From: Roseateles depolymerans
Lineage (GTDB): Bacteria > Pseudomonadota > Gammaproteobacteria > Burkholderiales > Burkholderiaceae_C
DNA: 64,000 nt
Direction: 5' to 3'
Assembly (NCBI GenBank): GCA_003241055.1
Contig: QFOD01000008.1
Coordinates: 1 to 64,000 of the forward strand
A program made the translations under genes and the position numbers. The notes below the pieces were generated by a model, which saw only the letters and a program-made list of their open reading frames with translations, did not search any database and was not told where the DNA came from. The stretch's first letter is position 1, and the number at the start of each line of letters is the position of its first letter. This document shows positions 1 to 8,170 of the stretch, in pieces.

Positions 1-120
1 ATGGAGCCTTTGGAACGCATCGAGCGACCGAATTCGAATGCATCAATGTGGTCCCGCCGGTACTCGCACTGGATGTGAATTTTTCAGACCTTCCTTAGGG
101 CCGGGCTGCTGGCCGGCATT

Positions 121-1077
121 TTGATGCTGGGCTCGGGCGCCGCCATGGCGCAGAGCGAAATCCCCACCCTGTCCGCAGCCCAGCGCCTGAGCTGCCTCGA
201 ACGCCCCGAGCGGCCACCCCGCTACCCCGGACACGGCCGACTGGATCGCGGCCGGGGGGCCATGCGCGTGCTGCTGCACTTCCGGCGGGCCGATGCGCCA
301 CCCGAAATCGAGGTGCTGCTGAACACCGCCCGTGAAGACATGCAGGATGAAGCCTATCGCTACCTGCGCGGCTATCGCCTGCCCTGCCTGCAGCCGGAGG
401 ACGGCGTCGTCGATGCCGTGCAGGAGTTTTCCTTCAGCAACTCCGACCGGCTGCCGGCGCCACTGCCTCCAGAAAGCCGTGACGGCCAGTCGCCGGGCCG
501 CTGCGTGGTGCAGCCTCGCAGGGACGCCAGGGTCCACCTGGGCTACTCCAGCGTCGGCGTGGAACATGTGCTGGCCGAGGCCCGTTTCGCCGGCGGCCCC
601 GACGATCCGCCCGAGGTCCGCGTGAGCTTCTCCACCGGCGACCGCCGGCTGGAAGACGCCGTACGCGAGCAGCTTGCGCAATACCGCATGCCCTGTCGAC
701 AGGCGGGCGACCGACCACAGACCTATCGCCAGCTGTTCAGCCTGCACCCCAAGGGCGTACGCCGCTTCGCCTTCAGTCGGGAGAGCTACGACCTGGCCGG
801 CTTTCTCGCCCTCACCCGCGACACGCCGGCCCGCGCCGCCTATTTCGACTTCAACACCATGAGCTGCCCGTTCAAGGTCGAATACCGGGTCTGGGGCCTG
901 GGCCTTCCCAACGAAGCCTGGGTCGCCGGTGAGCGCGCCAATCCCAACCGCCAGCCCTTCCTGGACTGGCTGGCGGCCCAGAGCCTGGACACGCGCAGCG
1001 ACAAGCAGGCGCTGGATCTGTTCGGCAGTCATCTCCAGATCACCATCCCCTGCGCCGACATGGATCTGCGCGACTGA
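121..1077 (+). CDS. Secreted protein of unknown function, three-module cysteine family, copy 1
   Basis: First of three tandem paralogs; I do not recognise a named family. Six cysteines (about 25, 89, 128, 192, 249 and 311 counting from the TTG at 121) fall into three pairs 62-64 residues apart. Each pair brackets a module that looks like strand-strand-helix and ends in a YRLPC, YRMPC or TIPC motif. The third module carries FDFNTMSCPF and a FLDWL segment. The pattern faintly resembles a TonB C-terminal fold, without the usual membrane anchor (inference). The start is uncertain: TTG at 121 or ATG at 124 leaves a very short signal (GSGAAMAQ), while the frame stays open back to 79 and adds the hydrophobic FLRAGLLAGI, which would complete a signal peptide from a non-ATG start. 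An in-frame TGA at 76-78 lies directly after an ATG at 73. No gene is supported in bases 1-78. Confidence 0.8.
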   Translation: MMLGSGAAMAQSEIPTLSAAQRLSCLERPERPPRYPGHGRLDRGRGAMRVLLHFRRADAPPEIEVLLNTAREDMQDEAYRYLRGYRLPCLQPEDGVVDAVQEFSFSNSDRLPAPLPPESRDGQSPGRCVVQPRRDARVHLGYSSVGVEHVLAEARFAGGPDDPPEVRVSFSTGDRRLEDAVREQLAQYRMPCRQAGDRPQTYRQLFSLHPKGVRRFAFSRESYDLAGFLALTRDTPARAAYFDFNTMSCPFKVEYRVWGLGLPNEAWVAGERANPNRQPFLDWLAAQSLDTRSDKQALDLFGSHLQITIPCADMDLRD

Positions 1078-1166
1078 GACCCACGCCCGGCATGCCGGTG
1101 AATCTTTGCGCTAGCGATCGACCCGTCGTTTGCCATACTCGCCACCCTTCCCAGGGAGCGAGTCAC

Positions 1167-2180
1167 ATGAAACACCTGACCCCGGTGCTGCTGGGCGCGG
1201 CACTGGCACTGAGCCAGGCCCCCTGCGCGGCCCAGACGGAGCTGCGGCCAGCGACCCCGGCGCAGTCGCTGAGCTGCCTCGTCAAGCCTGCCAAGGCGCC
1301 CAGCTACCCCGTGATCAACAAGCTGGACCGCGGCCAGGGTGCCATGCGGCTCAAGCTCAGCTTCAGCAAGCCGGATGCGGCACCGACCGTCGAGGTGCTG
1401 TACAACTCCGCGCGGCCCGACATGCAGGAGCAGGTCTACGCCTACGTGGCCGGCTATCGCCTGCCCTGCCTGAGCGATGAGGACGGTACCGTGTCGGCCG
1501 TGCAGGAGTTCAGCTTCTCGAACAACGAGCGTGACGCGACGCCCATCCCCCCGGAGCGCCCGGCACCCGGCCAGGAGCTGCCGTTCTGCCTGGTGATGCC
1601 GCGTAGCGAAATCGACCCGCCCGTGGGCGGTCTACACGGCAACGCCGAGCATGTGGTGATCGCCGCAACCTTCACCGGCGATGGCCAGCAGCCGCCGGAG
1701 ATGCACATACTGCACTCCACCCACAACACCCGCTTCGAGCACATGGTGCAGGAACGGCTGGCCGAGTACCGCATGCCCTGCCGCAAGGCGGGCAGCGCGC
1801 CGCAGAGCTTCCGCCAGCAGTTCAGCTTCTTCCCCACGGACCGTCCTCGCTACGGGCTCAAGCGCGAGGCTTTCGGCCTGGTGGAATTCCTGGGTCTGAC
1901 GCGCAATCCGCTGGCGCAATCGGTACGCTTCGACTTCAACACCATGGGCTGCCCCTTCAAGGTGAACTACTGGATCTATGGCGGCTCGGTGCCCAACGAG
2001 GCCAGCGAGGTCGGGCGCGAAAGAGCGAAGCCCGACCCCAACAAGCTGCCCTTCCTGGCCTGGCTGGCCAGCCAGGACATCCGGTTCGCCAACGAACGGC
2101 AGGCCAACGACCTGTTCGGTAGCCAGATGCAGATCCACGTGCCCTGCACGGTGCTGGATCTCCAGAAGAAGGGCGACTGA
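1167..2180 (+). CDS. Secreted protein of unknown function, three-module cysteine family, copy 2
   Basis: Paralog of its two neighbours, 337 residues. ATG 1167 is chosen because AGGGAG lies at 1153-1158 and the protein then begins with a clean signal peptide (MKHLTPVLLGAALALSQAPC, cleavage near AAQ). Mature cysteines at about 37/101, 141/205 and 262/327 repeat the three-pair pattern with spacings of 64, 64 and 65 residues, suggesting three disulfide-closed modules. Modules 1 and 2 align with each other (AMRLKLSF and VVIAATF strands, then YRLPC and YRMPC). Module 3 has FDFNTMGCPF, VPNEAS, a FLAWLASQ segment and VPCTVLDL. It lies 89 bases downstream of copy 1 on the same strand, so the two may share a transcript. 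Likely periplasmic or secreted. No catalytic motif is visible. Confidence 0.9.
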   Translation: MKHLTPVLLGAALALSQAPCAAQTELRPATPAQSLSCLVKPAKAPSYPVINKLDRGQGAMRLKLSFSKPDAAPTVEVLYNSARPDMQEQVYAYVAGYRLPCLSDEDGTVSAVQEFSFSNNERDATPIPPERPAPGQELPFCLVMPRSEIDPPVGGLHGNAEHVVIAATFTGDGQQPPEMHILHSTHNTRFEHMVQERLAEYRMPCRKAGSAPQSFRQQFSFFPTDRPRYGLKREAFGLVEFLGLTRNPLAQSVRFDFNTMGCPFKVNYWIYGGSVPNEASEVGRERAKPDPNKLPFLAWLASQDIRFANERQANDLFGSQMQIHVPCTVLDLQKKGD

Positions 2181-2272
2181 CCGGCACGCGTCGAGAGCAA
2201 GCCCCCCTTGCATTGCCTCGGTGCCAAAAGATCACGCGTTTCGACGCCGGGGAAGGGGTGCGAATCAGCGCC

Positions 2273-2306
2273 TTGCGTCTATCAAGACACAACACCAATG
2301 TATAAC
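2273..2306 (+). promoter_or_regulatory. Possible promoter of the third paralog (AT-rich stretch)
   Basis: The gap 2181-2350 has a marked drop in GC near 2270-2340, with TATAAC at 2301-2306 preceded by TG. A TTGCGT at 2273-2278 is too far upstream (22 bases) for an ideal -35. This suggests that copy 3 has its own promoter; the exact boxes are weak. Confidence 0.3.
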
Positions 2307-2350
2307 TACGCAACAAAGCGTCATAACCACTGAAAAACGGGGGATTTCTG

Positions 2351-3349
2351 ATGAGCACGAGCAATCAAAACCTCGCTGCGTTCTGTGCGTGGGCACTGGT
2401 GTGCGGGCTGTCCAGCGCGCATGCCGCGGCGCCAGCTGCGGACCCTGTCCCGTCACTCAGCGCCAGAAACGTCGCCTGCCTCCAGGCCGCTGCGCCCAAA
2501 ACCCTGGCGCTGTCCAAGTCGGTCGAGGGCACAGCCCGGCTGCTGCGGGCTCGGCTGAGCTTCCGGCCTGACGCGCCGGAGCCGCGCGTCGAATGGTTGT
2601 GGAGCGGCGACGCCGAGGCCGCGAAGCAGCTGGAGCCGAGCCTGCGCGCCTATCGCATGCCCTGCCTGGCTGGCCAGCAAGGGGAGCAGGCGGTGGTGCA
2701 GGAATTCTGGCTCGAGCCCGGCACCGGGCGTCTCGAAAGCGGCGAAGCCTGGCCTGCCAACGGGCAGGATCGAGCGGCAAAGAGTTCCTGCGATGTCGTC
2801 CAGGACATGTCGGCCAGGCTCTGGAAGAACACCGACTCCGCCCCATCCGCCGGCATGGTGTTCTTCCGCTTCCTCCAGGGTCAGGACGTGCCTGAGGTGA
2901 AGGTTGCTCACGCGGTGGGGCCACGGAGCTTCCCTGCTGCTTTGCATCGCGCCGCACAGGCCCTGCGCCCCTGTGCGGATGACCCGGCACCGGAAGACTG
3001 GCACGTGGTGTCCGTCAGCAGAGGCATGGGCGGTGATGCCCTGCAACAGCCCAAACCCCTGGAGCTCACGGCCTTGCTCGGCATGACCAAGGCTCCCGAA
3101 AGCCTGCGCGGCCATTTCGACACGAACACGATGAGCTGCCCGTTCCAGCTGCAGTTCTGGGTGGGGCAACCCGCGCTGCCCAATCAGGCCAGCAGCATCG
3201 GGTCGCCAAACGCCCACCGCACCGCCTTTCTCGGCTGGCTCGGCAGCTTGAAGCTGGACCTGCCACCCGATGCCGACGAGCGCCGGGTCGCCGCACCGCT
3301 GACGGTCAACGTGCCCTGCACTGTCCTGGATCTGAAAGGCGGAACTTGA
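2351..3349 (+). CDS. Secreted protein of unknown function, three-module cysteine family, copy 3
   Basis: Most diverged of the three paralogs, 332 residues, with a signal peptide ending near SSAHAAAPA. The cysteine pairs are kept at about 43/105, 147/208 and 263/323, although little of the intervening sequence is conserved outside the third module (FDTNTMSCPF, LPNQAS, FLGWLGS, VPCTVLDL). Conservation of the pairs while other residues drift argues that the cysteines close structural modules. The protein is probably exported to the periplasm. A 170-base AT-richer gap separates it from copy 2 and may hold its own promoter. The next gene, gapA, is unrelated. No function can be assigned. Confidence 0.9.
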   Translation: MSTSNQNLAAFCAWALVCGLSSAHAAAPAADPVPSLSARNVACLQAAAPKTLALSKSVEGTARLLRARLSFRPDAPEPRVEWLWSGDAEAAKQLEPSLRAYRMPCLAGQQGEQAVVQEFWLEPGTGRLESGEAWPANGQDRAAKSSCDVVQDMSARLWKNTDSAPSAGMVFFRFLQGQDVPEVKVAHAVGPRSFPAALHRAAQALRPCADDPAPEDWHVVSVSRGMGGDALQQPKPLELTALLGMTKAPESLRGHFDTNTMSCPFQLQFWVGQPALPNQASSIGSPNAHRTAFLGWLGSLKLDLPPDADERRVAAPLTVNVPCTVLDLKGGT

Positions 3350-3428
3350 TCAGGCCCAAAACCTGAGGCCCCGCGGATCACCGAGAATGCATGCCGACGA
3401 GAATTTTTCATCCCCTGGAGACTCTCCC

Positions 3429-4427
3429 ATGACCCTCAAGATCGGCATCAACGGCTTCGGCCGCATCGGACGCATGGTGTTCCGCGCCGCCATCGCCAAC
3501 TTCAAGGACATCCAGGTCGTCGGCATCAACGACCTGCTGGACCCCGAATACCTGGCCTACATGCTGAAGTACGACTCCGTGCACGGCCGCTTCGACGGCG
3601 AGGTGGCGGTGGACGGCAACACGCTGATCGTCAACGGCCAGAAGATCCGCCTGACCGCCGTGAAGGACCCGGCCGAGCTGAAGTGGGGCGAGGTCGGTGC
3701 CGACATCGTCATCGAAGCCACCGGCATCTTCCTGGACAAGGCCGGCGCCGAGAAGCACCTGGCCGCCGGCGCCAAGAAGGTCATCATGAGCGCCCCGTCC
3801 AAGGACGACACGCCCATGTTCGTGTTCGGCGTGAACCACGCCAAGTACGCCGGCGAGGCCATCATCTCCAATGCCTCGTGCACCACCAACTGCCTGGCCC
3901 CGCTGGCCAAGGTGCTGAACGACAAGTGGGGCATCAAGCGCGGCCTGATGACCACCGTGCACGCTGCCACCGCCACGCAAAAGACCGTGGACGGCCCCTC
4001 CAACAAGGACTGGCGCGGTGGCCGCGGCATCCTGGAGAACATCATCCCCAGCAGCACCGGCGCCGCCAAGGCCGTGGGCAAGGTCATCCCCGAGCTGAAC
4101 AAGAAGCTCACCGGCATGAGCTTCCGCGTGCCCACCTCCGACGTGTCGGTCGTCGACCTGACCGTCGAGCTGAACAAGGATGCCACCTACGAAGAGATCT
4201 GCGCCGAGATGAAGGCTCAGAGCGAAGGTGCGCTCAAGGGCGTGCTGGGCTACACGACCGACAAGGTCGTCGCTACCGACTTCCGGGGTGACCCGCGCAC
4301 CTCCATCTTCGACGCCGACGCCGGCATCGCACTGGACGGCACCTTCGTGAAGCTGGTGTCCTGGTACGACAACGAGTGGGGCTACTCGAACAAGTGCCTG
4401 GAGATGGTGCGCGTCGTCGCCGCCTGA
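3429..4427 (+). CDS. gapA: Glyceraldehyde-3-phosphate dehydrogenase, type I
   Basis: NAD-dependent oxidation and phosphorylation of glyceraldehyde-3-phosphate to 1,3-bisphosphoglycerate in cytoplasmic glycolysis, reversible in gluconeogenesis. The 332-residue length is standard. Residues 4-15 hold the Rossmann motif (IGINGFGRIGR). The active-site segment SNASCTTNCLAP has its nucleophile near C151, and the catalytic histidine lies in TTVHAATATQ near residue 178. WYDNEWGYS sits at the C-terminus. ATG 3429 is chosen over an upstream in-frame ATG at 3387 because it gives the normal MTLKIGINGFG start and has GGAG at 3417-3420. It is a stand-alone gene followed by a strong terminator. The codon use is very biased to C-ending codons, as expected for a highly expressed gene. 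Confidence 0.97.
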   Translation: MTLKIGINGFGRIGRMVFRAAIANFKDIQVVGINDLLDPEYLAYMLKYDSVHGRFDGEVAVDGNTLIVNGQKIRLTAVKDPAELKWGEVGADIVIEATGIFLDKAGAEKHLAAGAKKVIMSAPSKDDTPMFVFGVNHAKYAGEAIISNASCTTNCLAPLAKVLNDKWGIKRGLMTTVHAATATQKTVDGPSNKDWRGGRGILENIIPSSTGAAKAVGKVIPELNKKLTGMSFRVPTSDVSVVDLTVELNKDATYEEICAEMKAQSEGALKGVLGYTTDKVVATDFRGDPRTSIFDADAGIALDGTFVKLVSWYDNEWGYSNKCLEMVRVVAA

Positions 4428-4446
4428 CCCCAGGTCTGCACTGACG

Positions 4447-4472
4447 AGCCCCGCTTCGGCGGGGCTTTTTTT
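4447..4472 (+). terminator. Rho-independent terminator of gapA
   Basis: Perfect 8-bp stem AGCCCCGC/GCGGGGCT closed by a TTCG tetraloop and followed by a run of seven T, 20 bases after the gapA stop. Confidence 0.93.
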
Positions 4473-4636
4473 CGCTTGCACGGCGGCGTTCAGCGGAACC
4501 TTGCAAGACCTGGCACCACAGACCCACACCCTGGCAGTAAGCTGCCATGGCTGACTTCTGCCTTCCGGGGTAAGCCCCAGGCCGACGGCGAAATGCCGCT
4601 CCAGATACTGGCGCCCCGATCACAACAGGTGCCTGC

Positions 4637-5494
4637 ATGAAGTCCCTCGTCAACCTCGCAATCGCCGCGCTGCTGGCCGTGCCGGCCGGTGCGGCCATGG
4701 CCGACGCCTACGGCTCGGGCGGCATGGGCCAGATCACGATCACGCTGATCGATCTGGACCCGGACGACGGCATCGCGCCGTCGCTGAGCTTTGCCGCCGG
4801 GGCCGACTTCAACGGCCCGCATCTGTACGGTTATGTGCGCGCCTCCACGCCGGACGAGGACATCTACCGCGAGTTCGAGCGCATCGGGCAGACGCAGGCG
4901 AGCGGCATCAGCGGCGGCAGCAGCACGGCCTGGTCCAGCGCCTCGGGCAGCGCCAGCGGCACGGCGGGCCTGGGCTACGGCCCCATGACCGTGCAGGGCA
5001 GCGCGCTCAGCGGCGCCGATGCCAGCGGTGTGTTCTACAGCCTGATCTACGGCTCGGGCGCCCAGTTCACGCTGTCGGCCCACACGGCCGTGAGCTTCTC
5101 GGTGGACGGCTGGGCCCATGGCCAGACCACGCTGGGCGGCGACCCCGACACCGGTTTCGACGAAGCCGGCGGCGCGCTGCTCGAACTGGAGCTGGGCGGC
5201 ACCGCCACCGACGGCTCGCTGACCTGGGACCGCCAGCAGGGCTACGCGGTGGCCCGCTACACGCTCGATGCCAACGGGCTCGTCATCGGCACCACCGAGG
5301 ACTGGTCGGGCCGGCTGAGCGTCTCGTACGCCAACATGGCCGATGCCAGCGCCGACGGCATCTTCCTGGCCAAGCTGTCCGCCTCCGGCTACTCGGTGGC
5401 CGCCGCACCGGTGCCCGAGCCCCAGAGCGCCGCGCTGCTGCTGGGCGGCCTGGCCCTGCTGGCCCTGGGCCGTCGCCGCGCCCGCCAGGCCTGA
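4637..5494 (+). CDS. PEP-CTERM sorting domain protein
   Basis: Exported surface or matrix protein of 285 residues. It has an N-terminal signal peptide (cleavage near AAMADA). The C-terminus has the canonical tripartite sorting signal: VPEPQSAALL, a hydrophobic stretch (LGGLALLALG), then the basic tail RRRARQA. Such proteins are processed by exosortase, whose gene is not in this window. The body is rich in Gly, Ser, Ala and Asp and contains ITITLIDLDPDDGIAPSL, shared with the next gene, so the two are tandem paralogs 23 bases apart and probably co-transcribed. Its specific role is unknown; the family is associated with biofilm and exopolysaccharide matrix. Confidence 0.92.
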   Translation: MKSLVNLAIAALLAVPAGAAMADAYGSGGMGQITITLIDLDPDDGIAPSLSFAAGADFNGPHLYGYVRASTPDEDIYREFERIGQTQASGISGGSSTAWSSASGSASGTAGLGYGPMTVQGSALSGADASGVFYSLIYGSGAQFTLSAHTAVSFSVDGWAHGQTTLGGDPDTGFDEAGGALLELELGGTATDGSLTWDRQQGYAVARYTLDANGLVIGTTEDWSGRLSVSYANMADASADGIFLAKLSASGYSVAAAPVPEPQSAALLLGGLALLALGRRRARQA

Positions 5495-5517
5495 CCCCTT
5501 TGCCGACAGGACACCCC

Positions 5518-6372
5518 ATGACCTACCCACGCCCCCGCCACGCACTGCTCGCCTGCGCTCTCGCGCTGACCGCGGGCAGCGCCATTGCCGACGCCACCAG
5601 CCAGATCACGCTGGGCAACGTCCGCATCACGCTGACCGACCTGGACACCAGCGACGGCGTCTCGCCGTGGATCGCGCTGAACTACGAGAGCCTGCCCTAC
5701 CTGAACGGCGGCGCGGCCAGCTTCACGCCCAGCTACGACATGCAGGCCTATGCCCACCTGGGCAAGCACGACACCACCATGCTGAGCGACAGCGTGCAGA
5801 CCGCCTGGTCCTCGTCTGCGGCCAGCATCGCGGGCTCCAGCAACCTGCTCGGCTTCACCAGCCTGCTGGCCAGCGGCCAGGCGCTGAGCGGCGCGAACGG
5901 CTACGGCGAGTACGGCGCACTCGCGGCCAACTACTCGTCCACCAGCTTCCTGATCTCGGCCAACACCGCGGTCAGCATCTCGGTGGATGCATCCATCAGC
6001 GTCGCCACCACGGTGGGCTACAACAGCGCCCAGGATCGCGCCGAACACGCCAACGGCCATGTGCTGCTCTACATCGACGGCCTGGACGACGACGGCAACT
6101 CGCTGGCGGTCGACCAGTACATGGAGCTCTATGCCGGCTTCCAGCAGTCGGCTGATGGCAGCTTCATCGGCGAGCAGTCCAGCTGGAGCGGCACGCTGAC
6201 GCTGAACTTCAGCAACACCGCCGCGCACGATCAGCTGGCCAACATCTACGGCGAGATCGGCATCGGCGGGGCCTCCGTGCTGGCCCCGGTGCCCGAGCCG
6301 TCCAGCTATGCGCTGGCGCTGGGCGGCCTGGCACTGCTGGGCGGCGTGCTGCGCCGCCGCCGCGCGGACTGA
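5518..6372 (+). CDS. PEP-CTERM sorting domain protein, paralog of the preceding gene
   Basis: 284 residues from ATG 5518, which has GACAGGA just upstream; the in-frame TTG at 5500 lies too close to the previous stop and would extend the signal peptide oddly. Signal peptide up to about ADATSQ. It shares the segment ITLTDLDTSDGVSPWIAL and overall layout with the upstream gene, indicating tandem duplication. It ends with VPEPSSYALALGG, a short hydrophobic helix and RRRRAD, the exosortase recognition signal. The Ser/Asn/Ala-rich body suggests an extracellular beta-rich protein. No enzymatic motif is seen. A bidirectional terminator follows between it and the convergent PEP-CTERM gene. Confidence 0.92.
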   Translation: MTYPRPRHALLACALALTAGSAIADATSQITLGNVRITLTDLDTSDGVSPWIALNYESLPYLNGGAASFTPSYDMQAYAHLGKHDTTMLSDSVQTAWSSSAASIAGSSNLLGFTSLLASGQALSGANGYGEYGALAANYSSTSFLISANTAVSISVDASISVATTVGYNSAQDRAEHANGHVLLYIDGLDDDGNSLAVDQYMELYAGFQQSADGSFIGEQSSWSGTLTLNFSNTAAHDQLANIYGEIGIGGASVLAPVPEPSSYALALGGLALLGGVLRRRRAD

Positions 6373-6419
6373 GACGCCTGCGACGACAAGGTCCGCGCAC
6401 GCGGGCCTGGCAGAACAGA

Positions 6420-6443
6420 AACGGCGGCCCGCGGGCCGCCGTT
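6420..6443. terminator. Bidirectional terminator between convergent PEP-CTERM genes
   Basis: Near-perfect palindrome AACGGCGGCCC/GCGGGCCGCCGTT lying midway between the stops at 6372 (+) and 6478 (-). The downstream T tract is short (TTGTT), so termination strength is uncertain. Confidence 0.6.
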
Positions 6444-6477
6444 GTTCATGGGAGCCCCGTGGCGGGGCTCAGAGGGC

Positions 6478-6987
6478 TCAGGCCTGACGACGACGGCGCG
6501 CCACGGCCGCCACGCCCAGCAGGCCCAGCGCCATGTAGGCATAGGTGCTGGCCTCGGGCACGGCGCTCACCGTGAACGAGATCGGCGCCTCGTAGGCGAT
6601 GCCGGCATCCGCATCCACCTGCAGGTCGAAGTACTGGCCTTCGTAGTAGTACAGGTTCACGTGGCCGAAATCGCCGCCGCCGATGTCGAACAGCAGACCG
6701 CCGTCGGTGAAGTGCGGATCGGCGACCGTGAACTGGTTGTCGTAGACGAAGTTGCTGTCCGAACCCAGCGGCACCAGGCCCAGGATGGTCTCGCCATTGC
6801 GGGTGCCCGAGATGCTCAGGATGTCCTCGGGCACCAGCGCCGAGCCGGCCGTCACGAAGGTGCCGGATGCGGTCACGCCATCACCCGAATAAGACCAGGC
6901 CCAGGTGGTATCGGCCTGCGCCGCACCCGCGGCCAGCAGAGCGGTACTCGCGGCCAGTGCGGCAGCGGCTTGCTTCAAGAGCTTCAT
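6478..6987 (-). CDS. PEP-CTERM sorting domain protein, small
   Basis: 169-residue exported protein. The signal peptide is MKLLKQAAAALAASTALLAAG with cleavage near AQADT. The C-terminal signal reads VPEASTYAYMALGL then RRRRQA; PEA replaces the common PEP, a frequent variant. The central part has aromatic and Gly/Asp segments (GGGDFGHVNLYYYEGQYFDLQVD), like a small beta-sandwich. It is transcribed towards the two plus-strand PEP-CTERM genes and shares only the sorting signals with them. A purine-rich GAGGAATT sits upstream of the ATG. Function unknown; probably cell-surface or matrix associated. Confidence 0.9.
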   Translation of the reverse strand: MKLLKQAAAALAASTALLAAGAAQADTTWAWSYSGDGVTASGTFVTAGSALVPEDILSISGTRNGETILGLVPLGSDSNFVYDNQFTVADPHFTDGGLLFDIGGGDFGHVNLYYYEGQYFDLQVDADAGIAYEAPISFTVSAVPEASTYAYMALGLLGVAAVARRRRQA

Positions 6988-7099
6988 AACAATTCCTCTT
7001 CCCGTGTGGTTGTAATGCGAAGGTCACGTTAGAGAGCGCCCCCGGTGCGGTCAATGCCGATTGACACCCCACCCCCCGCGGACCGGGGGCGGGATGACC

Positions 7100-7918
7100 C
7101 TAGGCCTCGACCCGATGCCGCCGACGCAGGCCCAGCAGCAGGCCTGCCCCCGTCAGCAGCAGCACTGCACTCGACGGCTCCGGCACCGCGACCACGGCGC
7201 CGTTCACCACGAAGGGCAGGTCTTGCGCGGCATTGACGCCCGTGTCGATGACGGCGCTCCAGGTGTAGCTGTCCTCGCCGCTCAGGCGCAGCGACTGCAT
7301 GGCGTTGGCGCCCGGCTTGGCGTCCAGCCCGGCCACGGCCACCGGCACGCCGTAGCTGCGACCCAGGTCGGGCAGGTAGGAGGTGGTCCAGTCCACCCAG
7401 TAGGTGCCCGCGCCCAGCGTGAGGCCTTCGGTCGTCACGCTGTTGGCCCAGATCGGACGCTCGGTCTCCGGCTCGCCCAGCGCGGCGCGGTAGATGCCCG
7501 AGAAGCTGGAGCTCGCCAGCCGGTTCGTCGTGTAGTCGCCCCACACCAGCGTCGCATCGGCGCTGCCCGGCGTGCCCGACCAGATGCGCAGCGTCACAGA
7601 GCGGATCGGCGAGTCGCCCAGCGGCACGTCGTAGACATAGGCGAACACGTCGATGGACGCGATGCTCCAGGTCTGCCCGGCACCGATCGTGAAGTCGTCG
7701 GCCAGGCTGAAGGCATTGCCCGAGGAGGTGGCAGACGAGGTCCAGCCTATGGTGCCGCCGTGGCTCTCGCTCCAGGTCGTGCCCTCAGGCGCGAGCTCGC
7801 CCGTCGACGCCACCGCACCCGTGGATGCCGAGCCGTTGTCGTAGAGCGTATCCGCCCCGGCCGACATCGCTGTCAAAAGTGCCGACACCGCGGCCGCCTG
7901 AACAAGAAGTCTGAACAT
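7100..7918 (-). CDS. PEP-CTERM sorting domain protein
   Basis: 272 residues from ATG 7918, chosen because it opens a signal peptide (MFRLLVQAAAVSALLTAMSAGA) and has GAGGGAA just upstream. The frame stays open further upstream but would bury the signal. The body resembles choice-of-anchor type exported proteins with repeated Thr/Ser/Trp-rich strands (LYDNGSAS, SLADDFTIGAGQTWSI). The C-terminus is VPEPSSAVLLLTGAG, a hydrophobic stretch and RRRHRVEA. It is the fourth PEP-CTERM gene in 3.3 kb. No enzymatic function is evident. Confidence 0.9.
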   Translation of the reverse strand: MFRLLVQAAAVSALLTAMSAGADTLYDNGSASTGAVASTGELAPEGTTWSESHGGTIGWTSSATSSGNAFSLADDFTIGAGQTWSIASIDVFAYVYDVPLGDSPIRSVTLRIWSGTPGSADATLVWGDYTTNRLASSSFSGIYRAALGEPETERPIWANSVTTEGLTLGAGTYWVDWTTSYLPDLGRSYGVPVAVAGLDAKPGANAMQSLRLSGEDSYTWSAVIDTGVNAAQDLPFVVNGAVVAVPEPSSAVLLLTGAGLLLGLRRRHRVEA

Positions 7919-8170
7919 GGATTCCCTCGATCGCTGCGGGCCGCTGCGGGCCCTTGTCGCTGAACAGGTGCCGACCCGGCACCGCCTGGTGCGTTCAGCC
8001 GGCGCAGAGCCCGGGGCGATCCACGCACCAGGATGGACGCGCGGGCTGAAGCGGCCGAGGCCATGCAATCGACATGCCCAGTTATCGAGTTAGGCATCAC
8101 CTGACCCCAAAACTGATCCTACGGCAGAGGCAGCTCTAAGCCCAAAGGCCAGGATCGATGGGCGAACGGC

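Noticed and set aside
1087..1098. CCGGCATGCCGG palindrome after the first paralog as a terminator
   Set aside because: Only 12 bases, no T tract and in line with the next gene; too short to call.
7060..7092. C- and G-rich runs between two minus-strand PEP-CTERM genes as a terminator
   Set aside because: The arms do not pair well and no T run follows on the transcribed strand.
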